From: CAYRIY01 sp964424335
GTDB taxonomy: Bacteria; Bacillota; Limnochordia; DTU080; RSA5
Length of the DNA: 17,340 nt
Reading direction: 5' to 3'
Assembly: GCA_964424335.1 (NCBI GenBank)
Contig: CAYRIY010000081.1
Span: 1-17,340, forward strand
Part shown: positions 7,253 to 13,889 of the stretch, in pieces
Position numbering within the stretch: position 1 is the first letter of the stretch
Layout of the letters: each line of letters begins with the position of its first letter
Made by a program: the position numbers and the translations under genes
Notes under the pieces: model-generated
Seen by the model: the letters and a program-made list of their open reading frames with translations, nothing else
What the model was told of the DNA's origin: nothing
Database searches by the model: none

Positions 7253-7504
7253 CGAAAAGTGCATTCTACTCCGAGACTTGGGGAGATCGTCTCGTCAGGT
7301 CCGCTTTTCGCGAAGAAAGCCCTGCTAAACGATGACGCTCTTTTGAACATCCTCGGATGGCGATGAGAACCCATCGCTTCGATGCACTTGTCGGACTCCG
7401 GCACCCACGATGGCGATCAGACCCCGCATGCCCTGGTCCAAAAAGCAATTACTCAGCTCCCAAGCTGGAGCGTGACAGGCTATCATCTCCGTACCATATA
7501 TACC

Positions 7505-7533
7505 AAAAGAGGGAGGGGTTGCGCCCTCCCTCT
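7505..7533 (-). terminator. Intrinsic terminator of hpf
   Basis: On the minus strand a perfect 10-bp stem (AGAGGGAGGG with CCCTCCCTCT, plus positions 7508-7517 and 7524-7533) has a six-base loop and is followed by TTTTGG. It begins 23 bases after the hpf stop codon, a textbook arrangement. Confidence 0.88.
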
Positions 7534-7556
7534 GGTTTGCATTTGCTGGATTTACT

Positions 7557-8162
7557 TTACCCTATGACGGGTTCGATGAGGCCGTATGTTCCGTCTTTTC
7601 TCTTGTAGAGCACCCGGACCTCAAACGTTTCGTCGTCTGTGAAGACGAAGAAGTCGTGTCCAAGCAGCTCCATCTGCATCGCGGCCTCCGACGGGTCCAT
7701 CGGTTTGACGACAAATCGCTTTCTCTTGGCGATTGAGACCGGCGTTGACCTCAGCCATTCACTTTCATCTGCGTCCCAATCTGCCTCGTCGGCTGCGGTA
7801 AGTGCGTCGATCGAGCCGTTACGCCACGGACTGGCGCTTTCGTGGACCCGCTTTGCCGTGCGGCTCTTCATCTTGCGAACTTGACCTTCGATCCTCGAGA
7901 CGGCCTCGTTGACCGAGTAGTACATGTCGCCGCTGGTGCTTTCGCCGCGCAGCACATAACCTCCGACGTATACGGTGATCTCTGCGGTCTGACCCGCCTT
8001 GCCGGCGTGTAGCACTGCGTCGATCGTGACAGCCGGGTGATCGGCAAAGATTCGCTCGATCTTTTTCACTTTGTTCCGAACGTGTCGCTCGAGCGCTGGC
8101 GTGAGGTCCATGTTCTTTCCGGAAATCGACACCTGACGTTCGACGAACTGCAATGTGCTCAT
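7557..8162 (-). CDS. hpf: Ribosome hibernation promoting factor, long form
   Basis: A 201-residue long HPF (YvyD/RaiA family). Residues 1 to about 105 form the S30AE domain ('VSISGKNMDLTPALERHV', 'KKIERIF', 'GDMYYSVNEAVSRIEGQVRKMKSR') that binds the 30S decoding centre. A variable acidic linker follows. The C-terminal domain (about 147-200, 'RFVVKPMDPSEAAMQMELLGHDFFVF') dimerises and joins two 70S ribosomes into 100S particles in stationary phase or stress. Length fits long HPF. ATG at 8162 has GGAGGT eight to nine bases upstream. A good terminator follows the stop. The DoxX-like gene lies 95 bases upstream on the same strand and might share the transcript. Confidence 0.96.
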   Translation of the reverse strand: MSTLQFVERQVSISGKNMDLTPALERHVRNKVKKIERIFADHPAVTIDAVLHAGKAGQTAEITVYVGGYVLRGESTSGDMYYSVNEAVSRIEGQVRKMKSRTAKRVHESASPWRNGSIDALTAADEADWDADESEWLRSTPVSIAKRKRFVVKPMDPSEAAMQMELLGHDFFVFTDDETFEVRVLYKRKDGTYGLIEPVIG

Positions 8163-8257
8163 CTGTCGTTACCTCCCGTCGGTGATCCCTGGCGCCCTGC
8201 TTGGTTTTAATGGAACGGGGGCCCCGGGTTAGGAGCCCCAAGATTCCACGTTAGCTC

Positions 8258-8773
8258 CTAGTTTCCAAACAGTGCCTTCAGCCGCTTTAGACCCTTGTCG
8301 GCAGCAATCTCGACTCTCGGCCGCAGGTACCAATCGATCCCGAAGGCTTCGGCGTACTCGATCGCTGCGAGGACTGCGATTGCGGCTACGAGCAGGATCG
8401 GGTTGGTGCTTACGGTGCCTGCGAGAAGGAAGTTGATGTTCATCAATGCCCCCGCAAGCGCCGCGAATCCCGTGAACACTCCCAGGATCAAGCCGATCCC
8501 TACAAACACCTCGCCCCACGCCACCAGGTACCCGAACGCTGCGGCGTTTGGTATTACGACAGCCTCAAGGAAGTCGGCGTACCAAGCCTGCACAGCCGGG
8601 TTATCCCCTGCGGCCTTGGCGATGGCTCCGTTCGCGAAGCCCGCAACGGCCGCTCCTGCGTTGGCCCCGGTCCAGGCAGCCGCCCCGACTTTGTGGAGCC
8701 CGGCTTCGAGCCACTGAAACCCGAGCCATACCCTCAGGGCGGTAAAGAGCGTGCGCTTAGCGAATAACCACAT
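8258..8773 (-). CDS. DoxX-like integral membrane protein
   Basis: A 171-residue protein with four likely membrane helices (about 8-28, 76-100, 102-117 and 123-143) and a basic C-terminus. The N-terminal pattern 'RVWLGFQWLEAGLHKV' and the later 'GEVFVGIGLILGVFTGFAALAGALMN' are typical of the DoxX/DoxD superfamily. In archaea, DoxD is a subunit of thiosulfate:quinone oxidoreductase; most bacterial DoxX proteins have no proven activity. ATG at 8773 is preceded by AGGAGG at an eight-base spacing. It lies between the YeiH-family exporter and hpf on the same strand. A sulfur-related role would suit the sulfatase and exporter nearby but is only an inference. A weak 7-bp stem overlaps its stop codon (8230-8236 with 8254-8260). 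Confidence 0.85.
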   Translation of the reverse strand: MWLFAKRTLFTALRVWLGFQWLEAGLHKVGAAAWTGANAGAAVAGFANGAIAKAAGDNPAVQAWYADFLEAVVIPNAAAFGYLVAWGEVFVGIGLILGVFTGFAALAGALMNINFLLAGTVSTNPILLVAAIAVLAAIEYAEAFGIDWYLRPRVEIAADKGLKRLKALFGN

Positions 8774-8921
8774 CGTGCATCCCTCCTGGGTTTTAGCCCG
8801 GAAACTCGCTTGGTCTTGGACCTTGGGTGTGTTCCCGGTGCACTTTTATTCTCGTTCATAGGGGATTTTTGGGGTAGTGATAAACTTAAGGGATGCGACG
8901 GGACGCTTATCCAATCAGTGG

Positions 8922-8937
8922 AGGGACGTTTGTCCCT
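8922..8937. promoter_or_regulatory. Perfect 6-bp inverted repeat upstream of the DoxX-like gene
   Basis: AGGGAC-GTTT-GTCCCT lies in the 284-base gap between the DoxX-like gene and the exporter gene (8774-9057). It could be an operator for the DoxX-like gene or part of the exporter's transcript end. No T-run follows. A 10-base tandem array fills the far end of the same gap. Confidence 0.25.
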
Positions 8938-8997
8938 GCGGCGTTGTGCAGGAGTAATGTAGGGCTCGATGTGGGATGATGCGGTGCTTTGAGCAGC

Positions 8998-9057
8998 GAT
9001 GCAAGGTGATGCAAGGTCACGAAAGGTCATGCAGCGCGATACAGGGCTATGCAGAGG
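8998..9057. repeat. Degenerate 10-bp tandem array (six units)
   Basis: Six head-to-tail units of exactly ten bases run up to the exporter stop codon: GATGCAAGGT twice without change (8998-9017), then CACGAAAGGT, CATGCAGCGC, GATACAGGGC and TATGCAGAGG. The period equals about one DNA helical turn. Expansion by slippage or a phased protein-binding array are both possible. Confidence 0.5.
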
Positions 9058-10011
9058 TCATGTGGGTAGCCGCATGGCAAGGGCAAGGCTGATCGCGGAA
9101 ATCAGCACCGAAGCGACAAATCCGAGAACGAGAGGCTTGTACCCCGCGTTTTTGACACGGCCAAGGTCAGTACCGAGTCCGACGCCTGCGAGCGCCACAA
9201 TGATCGCAAACTTGGCGACGCTCGTGATGGCGTCGGCGGCGGCGTCCGGGATAAGCCCGATGGAACGGATGAGGGCGACGGCGACAAAGGCGCCAATGAA
9301 CCACGGAAACTTGCTCCACGGCGAAGCGCCCTTCTCGGCGCCGCCTTGCTTTCGAACCTGCAAGGCCGCAAGAATGAACAAGATGGGGATGAGGAGCGTC
9401 GTCCGCGCCAGCTTGACGATGGTGGCAAACAGGCCGGCTTCGTCTCCGTACGCATAGCCCGCGGCGACCGCTGAGGCAGTATCGTGAACGGCAGATCCCG
9501 CCCAGACGGCGTACGTGACGGGCGACAATTCCAAGGCATGTCCGAGGATTGGGTAGAGAACAAGGGCGATCAGATTGAACGTAAAGATCGTGGAGATCGC
9601 ATACGCGGTCTCCTCTTCTTTGGCCCGAATCACCGGTGAGGCCGCGGCGACTGCGCTCGCACCGCAGATGGCCGTTCCCACGGCGATCAACGTGGAAAGA
9701 GCCGACGGAAGCCCCATGCGCCGACCGATCCACATGACGCCCCCAAGCGATGAAAACACGACGGCTACGATCAAGGCAAGGGTGAGCGGTCCAAGTTTCA
9801 AGAGTTGCGCAATGCTTAGCCCGGCTCCAAGAAGGACGATGGCGATTTGCAGGAGCCGCTTACCCGCCCACGAGGCTCCGGGGGCAACCCGCTCCGATTT
9901 CCCAATGCTTGTCCGCACTAAGATGCCAAGGAGCAGCGCCGCGGGTGCGCCGCCAAGCACGGGGACGACCTCGCCTGCGTAAAGCGCCGCGAAGGCGATG
10001 ATCACCGCCAC
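9058..10011 (-). CDS. YeiH/UPF0324 family putative sulfate exporter
   Basis: At least 317 residues with about nine to ten membrane segments. It matches the YeiH (UPF0324, Cons_hypoth698) family by 'GGAPAALLLGILVR', 'LLQIAIVLLGAGLS', 'GTAICGASAVAAASPVI', 'AVWAGSAVHDTASAVAA' and the C-terminal 'GLGTDLGRVKNAGYKPLVLG'. The family is annotated as putative sulfate exporters. The GTG at 10011 is only the first usable codon. The frame stays open back to a stop at 10075-10077 without any ATG, GTG or TTG, and the residues just upstream (SVIYGLV) complete the otherwise short first membrane helix. The real start is probably further up, at an unusual start codon or behind a frameshift. It is divergent from the GntR gene. 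Confidence 0.88.
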   Translation of the reverse strand: MAVIIAFAALYAGEVVPVLGGAPAALLLGILVRTSIGKSERVAPGASWAGKRLLQIAIVLLGAGLSIAQLLKLGPLTLALIVAVVFSSLGGVMWIGRRMGLPSALSTLIAVGTAICGASAVAAASPVIRAKEEETAYAISTIFTFNLIALVLYPILGHALELSPVTYAVWAGSAVHDTASAVAAGYAYGDEAGLFATIVKLARTTLLIPILFILAALQVRKQGGAEKGASPWSKFPWFIGAFVAVALIRSIGLIPDAAADAITSVAKFAIIVALAGVGLGTDLGRVKNAGYKPLVLGFVASVLISAISLALAMRLPT

Positions 10012-10073
10012 GACCAGGCCGTAGATTACCGACGGTCCTTTGACTGCGATATGCGAACACCTACTCCGAGATT

Positions 10074-10097
10074 CCTATACAATACCTAAAGTATAGG
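10074..10097. promoter_or_regulatory. Probable operator in the exporter-GntR divergent region
   Basis: CCTATAC (10074-10080) and GTATAGG (10091-10097) form a perfect 7-bp inverted repeat with a 10-base spacer. Inside it, ATAC (10082-10085) and GTAT (10091-10094) form a second, shorter one. It covers the -10 box of the proposed exporter promoter and lies about 38 bases before the GntR gene, a position suited to autoregulation by GntR. The binding protein is inferred. Confidence 0.5.
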
Positions 10098-10119
10098 GGG
10101 ATGGAGTCCCATAAGTAAA
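10090..10119 (-). promoter_or_regulatory. SigA-like promoter for the exporter gene
   Basis: On the minus strand, TTTACT (plus 10114-10119) and TATACT (plus 10090-10095) are separated by 18 bases. This matches four of six and five of six consensus bases. Transcription would start near 10083, leaving a short leader before the YeiH-type frame. That supports a translation start upstream of 10011. Confidence 0.4.
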
Positions 10120-10134
10120 GGAAAAATCGGGCCC

Positions 10135-10821
10135 ATGGGGGTGAGAGCGGTGTCCGGCATCCGTCGGAAGACCCTGACCGAAGAGGTGTACGAAGCAATC
10201 AAGGATCGGATCTTGCGCAGGGAGATGAAAAGCGGTGAGCGTCTCGTCGAGCACCGGCTCGCAACCGAGTTTGGCGTGAGCAAGACGCCGGTGCGGGAGG
10301 CCATGTCTCGACTGGAAAAGGAAGGGTTGCTACACCTTACCCCGCACTGCGGCGCAGTCGTTGCCCGCTTGACCGCAACCCAAGCTGCCAACCTCCTCGA
10401 CTTGCGCGAACTGTTGGAGGGATTTGCTGCGGAACGGGCGGCCGAGTCGATCGACCGCAGGCGACTCGAGGCGCTCGACGGTTTGATTCACGACGCCGAG
10501 GCGGCTCTTGACGAGAACAACCTCGAGCGGTACACGGACGTCGACATCAAATTGCACCGATTGGTGCGGGAGGCATCGGGTAACGAAGAGTTGGCGAAGG
10601 TGCTTGCGAGCATCGAGGATCAGATCCGCATCGTCATGTCGACGTCCGTCGGGCTCGATGGTCGAGCTCGCGAGTCCCTGGCGGAGCACCGCGCGCTTTA
10701 CCGAGCTCTGGTCCGCCGGGACGGTTTTGCCGCTCGAGAGGCTGCCCAGCAACATATCCGGCGGGTGCGCGAAGCGATCCTCGAGCACTTGCGCGTGCAA
10801 GAAGAGGTGGCCGTGGTCTAG
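10135..10821 (+). CDS. GntR family regulator, FadR/FCD subfamily
   Basis: A 228-residue transcription factor. Residues about 12-76 are the GntR winged helix ('EEVYEAIKDRILRREMKSGERL', 'ATEFGVSKTPVREAMSRLEKEGLL'). Residues about 82-218 are the all-helical FCD ligand domain, with the complete metal/ligand set Asp137, His141, His185 and His207. FCD regulators usually sense sugar acids, organic acids or related metabolites, and most repress nearby catabolic genes and their own. ATG at 10135 follows AAAGGA at 12 bases, a loose spacing; a GTG at 10150 is an alternative. It is divergent from the exporter across an inverted repeat and 99 bases upstream of a TIM-barrel isomerase, so both are plausible targets. 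Confidence 0.94.
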   Translation: MGVRAVSGIRRKTLTEEVYEAIKDRILRREMKSGERLVEHRLATEFGVSKTPVREAMSRLEKEGLLHLTPHCGAVVARLTATQAANLLDLRELLEGFAAERAAESIDRRRLEALDGLIHDAEAALDENNLERYTDVDIKLHRLVREASGNEELAKVLASIEDQIRIVMSTSVGLDGRARESLAEHRALYRALVRRDGFAAREAAQQHIRRVREAILEHLRVQEEVAVV

Positions 10822-10880
10822 CTTGGGCGTGGGCAAAACCTGGGGGGATTCTCCCGAATTAGCGAGAACGTCTCTCCTTG

Positions 10881-10889
10881 TGGTATCCT
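10881..10889 (+). promoter_or_regulatory. Possible extended -10 element before the isomerase-speE pair
   Basis: TGGTATCCT (TGn followed by a -10-like TATCCT) lies 31 bases before the TTG start of the isomerase gene. The best -35 candidate, TTAGCG at 10859-10864, is 19 bases away and poor. It suggests that the isomerase-speE pair can be transcribed separately from gntR. Confidence 0.3.
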
Positions 10890-10920
10890 CTAACTTGGAC
10901 ACGAGGGAGACGAGAAGGTC

Positions 10921-11730
10921 TTGAAGCTTGGAGTTTGCAACGAAATGTTCGAAGATGCGCCGTGGGAGCGCGTCTGCGACTCAATCGCTTCGCACGGTTT
11001 TGATGGCGTGGAGATCGCTCCGTTTACGTTCGCTACGTACGTGACGGAGATCGATGCGTCCAAGCGGCAAGAGATTCGGCGGACGGCGGAGCGTGCGGGC
11101 CTTGAGGTCATCGGCCTTCACTGGTTGCTCGCAAAGACCGAGGGCCTACACGTGACGCATCCCGATGAGAGCGTGCGTGCCCGTACCAGCGAGTACTTGA
11201 CGGCGCTTGTTCAGTTCTGCGCCGATGTCGGGGGAAAGGTGCTGGTTTTTGGTTCGCCCCAGCAGCGCAACCTCATGGACGGGGTCAATCTCGATACAGC
11301 GATCGATTTGGCTGCCGGTACTTTTCAGAGCGCCGTAGCCGAAGCCGAGCGGGCGGGAGTCGTCATCGCCTTCGAACCGCTTTCGCCTGCCGAGACCAAC
11401 TTCGGTAGCAGCGCAGCGGAGGGGATGCGCCTCGTCGAGCGCGTCGGCCATCCCAATTTCCGACTTCACCTCGACGCCAAAGCGATGGCGGCGGAGACCA
11501 GGCCCATGGACGAACTGGTCCGCGAGTATTACGAGTGGCTCGAGCACGTGCACGTCAACGACGTCAACCTGCTCGGCCCCGGCATGGGCGATCTCGACCT
11601 GCGGCCGCTCCTTGATGCTTTGAAGGAGCTTGGTTACGACAAGTACGCCTCGATCGAGGTGTTCCGGACTGATCCGGGCGCGGAGGCGATCTTAAGGGAG
11701 AGCAAGGCGTACCTCGACCGTCATCTATAG
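10921..11730 (+). CDS. TIM-barrel sugar isomerase/epimerase (second copy)
   Basis: A 269-residue AP_endonuc_2-like TIM barrel resembling the hydroxypyruvate isomerase / tagatose epimerase / inosose dehydratase group. Metal ligands are visible as Glu152 (AFEPLSP), Asp185 (HLDAKAM), His211 (HVHVND) and Glu246 (SIEVFR). The start is TTG at 10921, giving MKLGVCNEMF, the usual first strand. The ribosome site is AGGGAG at 11 bases or AAGG closer in. It lies downstream of the GntR gene and only 42 bases upstream of speE, so it is probably co-transcribed with the latter. Substrate unknown; a role with the nearby Gfo/Idh/MocA enzymes is inferred. Confidence 0.91.
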   Translation: MKLGVCNEMFEDAPWERVCDSIASHGFDGVEIAPFTFATYVTEIDASKRQEIRRTAERAGLEVIGLHWLLAKTEGLHVTHPDESVRARTSEYLTALVQFCADVGGKVLVFGSPQQRNLMDGVNLDTAIDLAAGTFQSAVAEAERAGVVIAFEPLSPAETNFGSSAAEGMRLVERVGHPNFRLHLDAKAMAAETRPMDELVREYYEWLEHVHVNDVNLLGPGMGDLDLRPLLDALKELGYDKYASIEVFRTDPGAEAILRESKAYLDRHL

Positions 11731-11772
11731 CGCTCTCCTTGCAAGAAAATAATCCTTAAAGGGGCGATGGTC

Positions 11773-12633
11773 ATGGAACTGTGGCTTTCCGAAATCGAGA
11801 CCGATCACATGCGAGTCGAGGTTCGGGTCGACAACGTGCTCTTTCGACAGCGCTCCGAGTACCAAGACGTTTGTGTCGTCGACAGCCGGGAACTCGGACG
11901 GATGCTTCTCCTTGACGGGATCATTCAAACGAGTTTGCGGGATGAATTCGTCTATCACGAGATGATCGCCCACGTACCGTTGTTTGTCCACCCAAAGCCG
12001 GAGCGGGTCCTCGTAATCGGCGGGGGGGACGGTGGAACGGTGCGGGAGGTCCTCAAGCACCCCGAAGTGAAGCGGGTGCGTTTGGTTGAGATCGACGAGG
12101 TGGTCGTCGAAGCGAGCCGGCGATTCCTACCCGAGCTTGCAGGAAAGCTGGACGATCCCCGGGTCGACGTGAAAATCGCGGACGGGATCGAATATGTGAA
12201 AAATCGTCATCAGGCGTACGACGTCGTGATCATCGATTCGTCCGATCCCTTGGGTCCGGCGGAAGGGCTCTTTACGTCGGAGTTTTATGGAAACGTTGCC
12301 AACGTGCTCAAGAAGGACGGGGTTATGGCCGTTCAGAGCGAGTCGCCGTTCTACACACCCGAACTCGTGCAGTCGATTTACCGCAGCATTGGCAACCACT
12401 TTCCCACCGTTCGTCTCTATACGGCGAGCGTGCCGACGTATTCGACGGGGCCCTGGGGGTTTATGTTCGCCTCGAGAAAGCGGCTCGATTCGATTGCGCC
12501 GCGGCGCACCCGCCCTCAACTGAAGACCAAATACTACACGCCCGACATCCACAAGGCGGCCTTCGTCCTGCCTCGCTATATTCAAGAGTATCTGACGGCA
12601 GACGAGGCGGCGGAAGGCGTTTCCACAGCCTGA
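11773..12633 (+). CDS. speE: Polyamine aminopropyltransferase (spermidine synthase)
   Basis: A 286-residue spermidine synthase. It transfers the aminopropyl group from decarboxylated S-adenosylmethionine to putrescine. The layout matches Bacillus SpeE closely: 'DGIIQTSLRDEFVYHEM', the nucleotide-binding GGGDGGTVREVLKH, an acidic 'VEIDEVVVEASRRFLPELAGKLDDPRV', the DSSDPLGPAEGLF active-site loop and C-terminal 'TKYYTPDIHKAAFVLP'. I prefer the ATG at 11773, eight bases after AAAGGGG; the ATG at 11767 is only two bases away. speB or speD is not adjacent; instead it follows a sugar isomerase by 42 bases. A strong terminator ends the unit. Confidence 0.97.
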   Translation: MELWLSEIETDHMRVEVRVDNVLFRQRSEYQDVCVVDSRELGRMLLLDGIIQTSLRDEFVYHEMIAHVPLFVHPKPERVLVIGGGDGGTVREVLKHPEVKRVRLVEIDEVVVEASRRFLPELAGKLDDPRVDVKIADGIEYVKNRHQAYDVVIIDSSDPLGPAEGLFTSEFYGNVANVLKKDGVMAVQSESPFYTPELVQSIYRSIGNHFPTVRLYTASVPTYSTGPWGFMFASRKRLDSIAPRRTRPQLKTKYYTPDIHKAAFVLPRYIQEYLTADEAAEGVSTA

Positions 12634-12643
12634 GGCATAAAAG

Positions 12644-12672
12644 GAGCCGCGGACCTAGGTTGTCCGCGGCTC
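12644..12672. terminator. Bidirectional intrinsic terminator
   Basis: A perfect 11-bp stem (GAGCCGCGGAC at 12644-12654 with its complement at 12662-12672) has a seven-base loop. On the plus strand AACTTTTG follows; on the minus strand CTTTTAT follows directly. It sits between the convergent ends of speE (12633) and the SGNH hydrolase (12699) and should stop transcription from both. Confidence 0.9.
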
Positions 12673-12698
12673 AACTTTTGCCACTCAACTGTTGCCAC

Positions 12699-13718
12699 TC
12701 AAGCAATTGAGCGCAAGTTCGCATAGGTGGCTTGCAGCGGCTTGATCACTTGAGCGTCGAAATTTCGACCCATGATGCGATACCCTTCGGCATCGGGATG
12801 CAACGCATCAGGCAAGTGGCTTTCGGCCTCGGCCTCGCCAAAAACCTCTCTCCCGTCGATGTAGACGAGGTGACTATCGCCGTGCTCTTGGAGCGCCAGC
12901 ACCGCCTCTCGCACTTCATTCCTGAGAGCCTCGAGAGTAAACCCTACGGCGTTTGGTGTCGTCTCTCGCGGAGGGGAGATGATTGGCGAAAGTACGCTGA
13001 TGGGCGTTTCAGAATGCTTCTCACGCAGGATCTCGATAAACCCGATTACGGCCGCACGAAAGGTGCGCGGCCCGAGGCTCGCTGCGCCATAGACGTTGAT
13101 GCCCAGGCAAAGGGAGATCGCGTCCGCCGGTAGGTCGCGGATCATTCGAGCGACGTTTGGCTCGAGATGGCAGTTTCCCCCGTAGCCGAGGCTGGTCAGG
13201 TGCCAGCCGTTCAGCCGAGCGACGATCGCAGGCCAAGTCTGGGCGGGACTCGCCGCCCCGGCGCACTCGGTGATCGAGCTTCCGTAGGCGACCCACCGGA
13301 TTCGGGTGTCGCCGGGTATTGAGATCGACGATCCTTCGTCGATCCGAACCCCATTCACCGCAATCGGCTTCGCGTGGGGCAGGTAAAGCTCCATGACCTT
13401 AGGCTCTCGAGGCAGTCCCTCAAATCGGACGGAGGTTGCGCCCGGCTCCGCCTTTTGAGTCGCTATAATGTCGTTGTCGATCACGAGGTCAAAAAGTGCA
13501 ACTGTTTCGAACGGGGCGAACGCAACCTCGACCGTGGACGTGTCGCTTTCAAAGCGTAAGCGCACTCCGGTAGCGTTTCGCCCTTTTTCGCCGATGGCAT
13601 TCGGTGGAAAGAGCGCTCGGCGTTCATGGGGAATCCGCCACGGTCTGATGCCGCCCTCAACGCGCTCAAGCGAAATATGACCTTGAAAAAGATCCGGTGT
13701 GAGTGGGACGTCGTGCAC
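12699..13718 (-). CDS. SGNH/GDSL-type hydrolase with N-terminal beta domain (SsfX3-like)
   Basis: A 339-residue esterase or acyl hydrolase. Residues 1 to about 138 look like a beta-rich accessory domain ('DLFQGHISLERVEGGIRPWR'), as in SsfX3-like members. The SGNH fold follows: block I YGSSIT with nucleophile Ser148, block II GYGGN (around 179-182), block III GIN with Asn208, and block V DALH with Asp304 and His307. There is no signal peptide. The start is the GTG at 13718, seven bases after AAGGAGG; the TTG at 13724 would be only one base from it. It is divergent from the third isomerase. It may remove acetyl or other acyl groups from a sugar; the substrate is unknown. Confidence 0.88.
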   Translation of the reverse strand: MHDVPLTPDLFQGHISLERVEGGIRPWRIPHERRALFPPNAIGEKGRNATGVRLRFESDTSTVEVAFAPFETVALFDLVIDNDIIATQKAEPGATSVRFEGLPREPKVMELYLPHAKPIAVNGVRIDEGSSISIPGDTRIRWVAYGSSITECAGAASPAQTWPAIVARLNGWHLTSLGYGGNCHLEPNVARMIRDLPADAISLCLGINVYGAASLGPRTFRAAVIGFIEILREKHSETPISVLSPIISPPRETTPNAVGFTLEALRNEVREAVLALQEHGDSHLVYIDGREVFGEAEAESHLPDALHPDAEGYRIMGRNFDAQVIKPLQATYANLRSIA

Positions 13719-13744
13719 AGGCAAGCCTCCTTGTCATGCGAGGT

Positions 13745-13842
13745 ATTTCGACTTGGGTAGAAATCATTCCTTGGCGCTGATGGAATGGGGGGAGGGGAGT
13801 AGCATCGGCGCGCCCAAAGATACCAACAAAGGCGCGCCGGTG
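13745..13842. promoter_or_regulatory. Divergent control region with three inverted repeats
   Basis: The 171-base gap between the esterase (-) and the isomerase (+) holds three inverted repeats. They are ATTTC-N10-GAAAT (13745-13764), CATTCC-N11-GGAATG (13765-13787), and a 12-pair stem (13803-13814 with 13831-13842, one G-T pair) built on two GGCGCGCC palindromes. The first two look like operator half-sites; the third would make a very stable leader hairpin in the isomerase mRNA. I could not fix the promoters. Confidence 0.4.
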
Positions 13843-13889
13843 TTCTCGAAACTGCTGCGTCGACTAGGTAACGAGTTGGAGGAATGGAC

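Larger units (their letters stand above)
6861..7556. other. Long non-coding stretch with many inverted repeats
   Basis: About 700 bases lie between the end of the sulfatase operon (+) and the end of hpf (-). Frames here are short, Arg/Ser-rich and lack ribosome sites, so I support no protein. The stretch holds several hairpins, listed separately. At 7495-7503 an extended -10-like element on the minus strand (TGGTATATAT) lies just beyond the hpf terminator and could start a minus-strand RNA, but no good -35 precedes it. I compared the sequence with motifs I know for T-box, SAM, cobalamin, c-di-GMP and lysine riboswitches and for SRP RNA, tmRNA and RNase P, and saw no match. Confidence 0.5.

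Noticed and set aside
6716..7264. 182-residue minus-strand frame over the non-coding stretch
   Set aside because: Overlaps the end of the oxidoreductase gene and several hairpins; composition is not protein-like and no ribosome site is seen.
7056..7328. 90-residue plus-strand frame in the non-coding stretch
   Set aside because: Extremely basic, no ribosome site, and it contains an intrinsic terminator.
7105..7404. 99-residue minus-strand frame in the non-coding stretch
   Set aside because: No ribosome site or recognisable motif; it crosses two hairpins.
8230..8260. Hairpin over the DoxX-like stop codon as a terminator
   Set aside because: Seven pairs with a 17-base loop and no T-run; too weak to call.
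10330..10902. 190-residue minus-strand frame opposite gntR
   Set aside because: Antisense shadow of a complete GntR/FCD protein.
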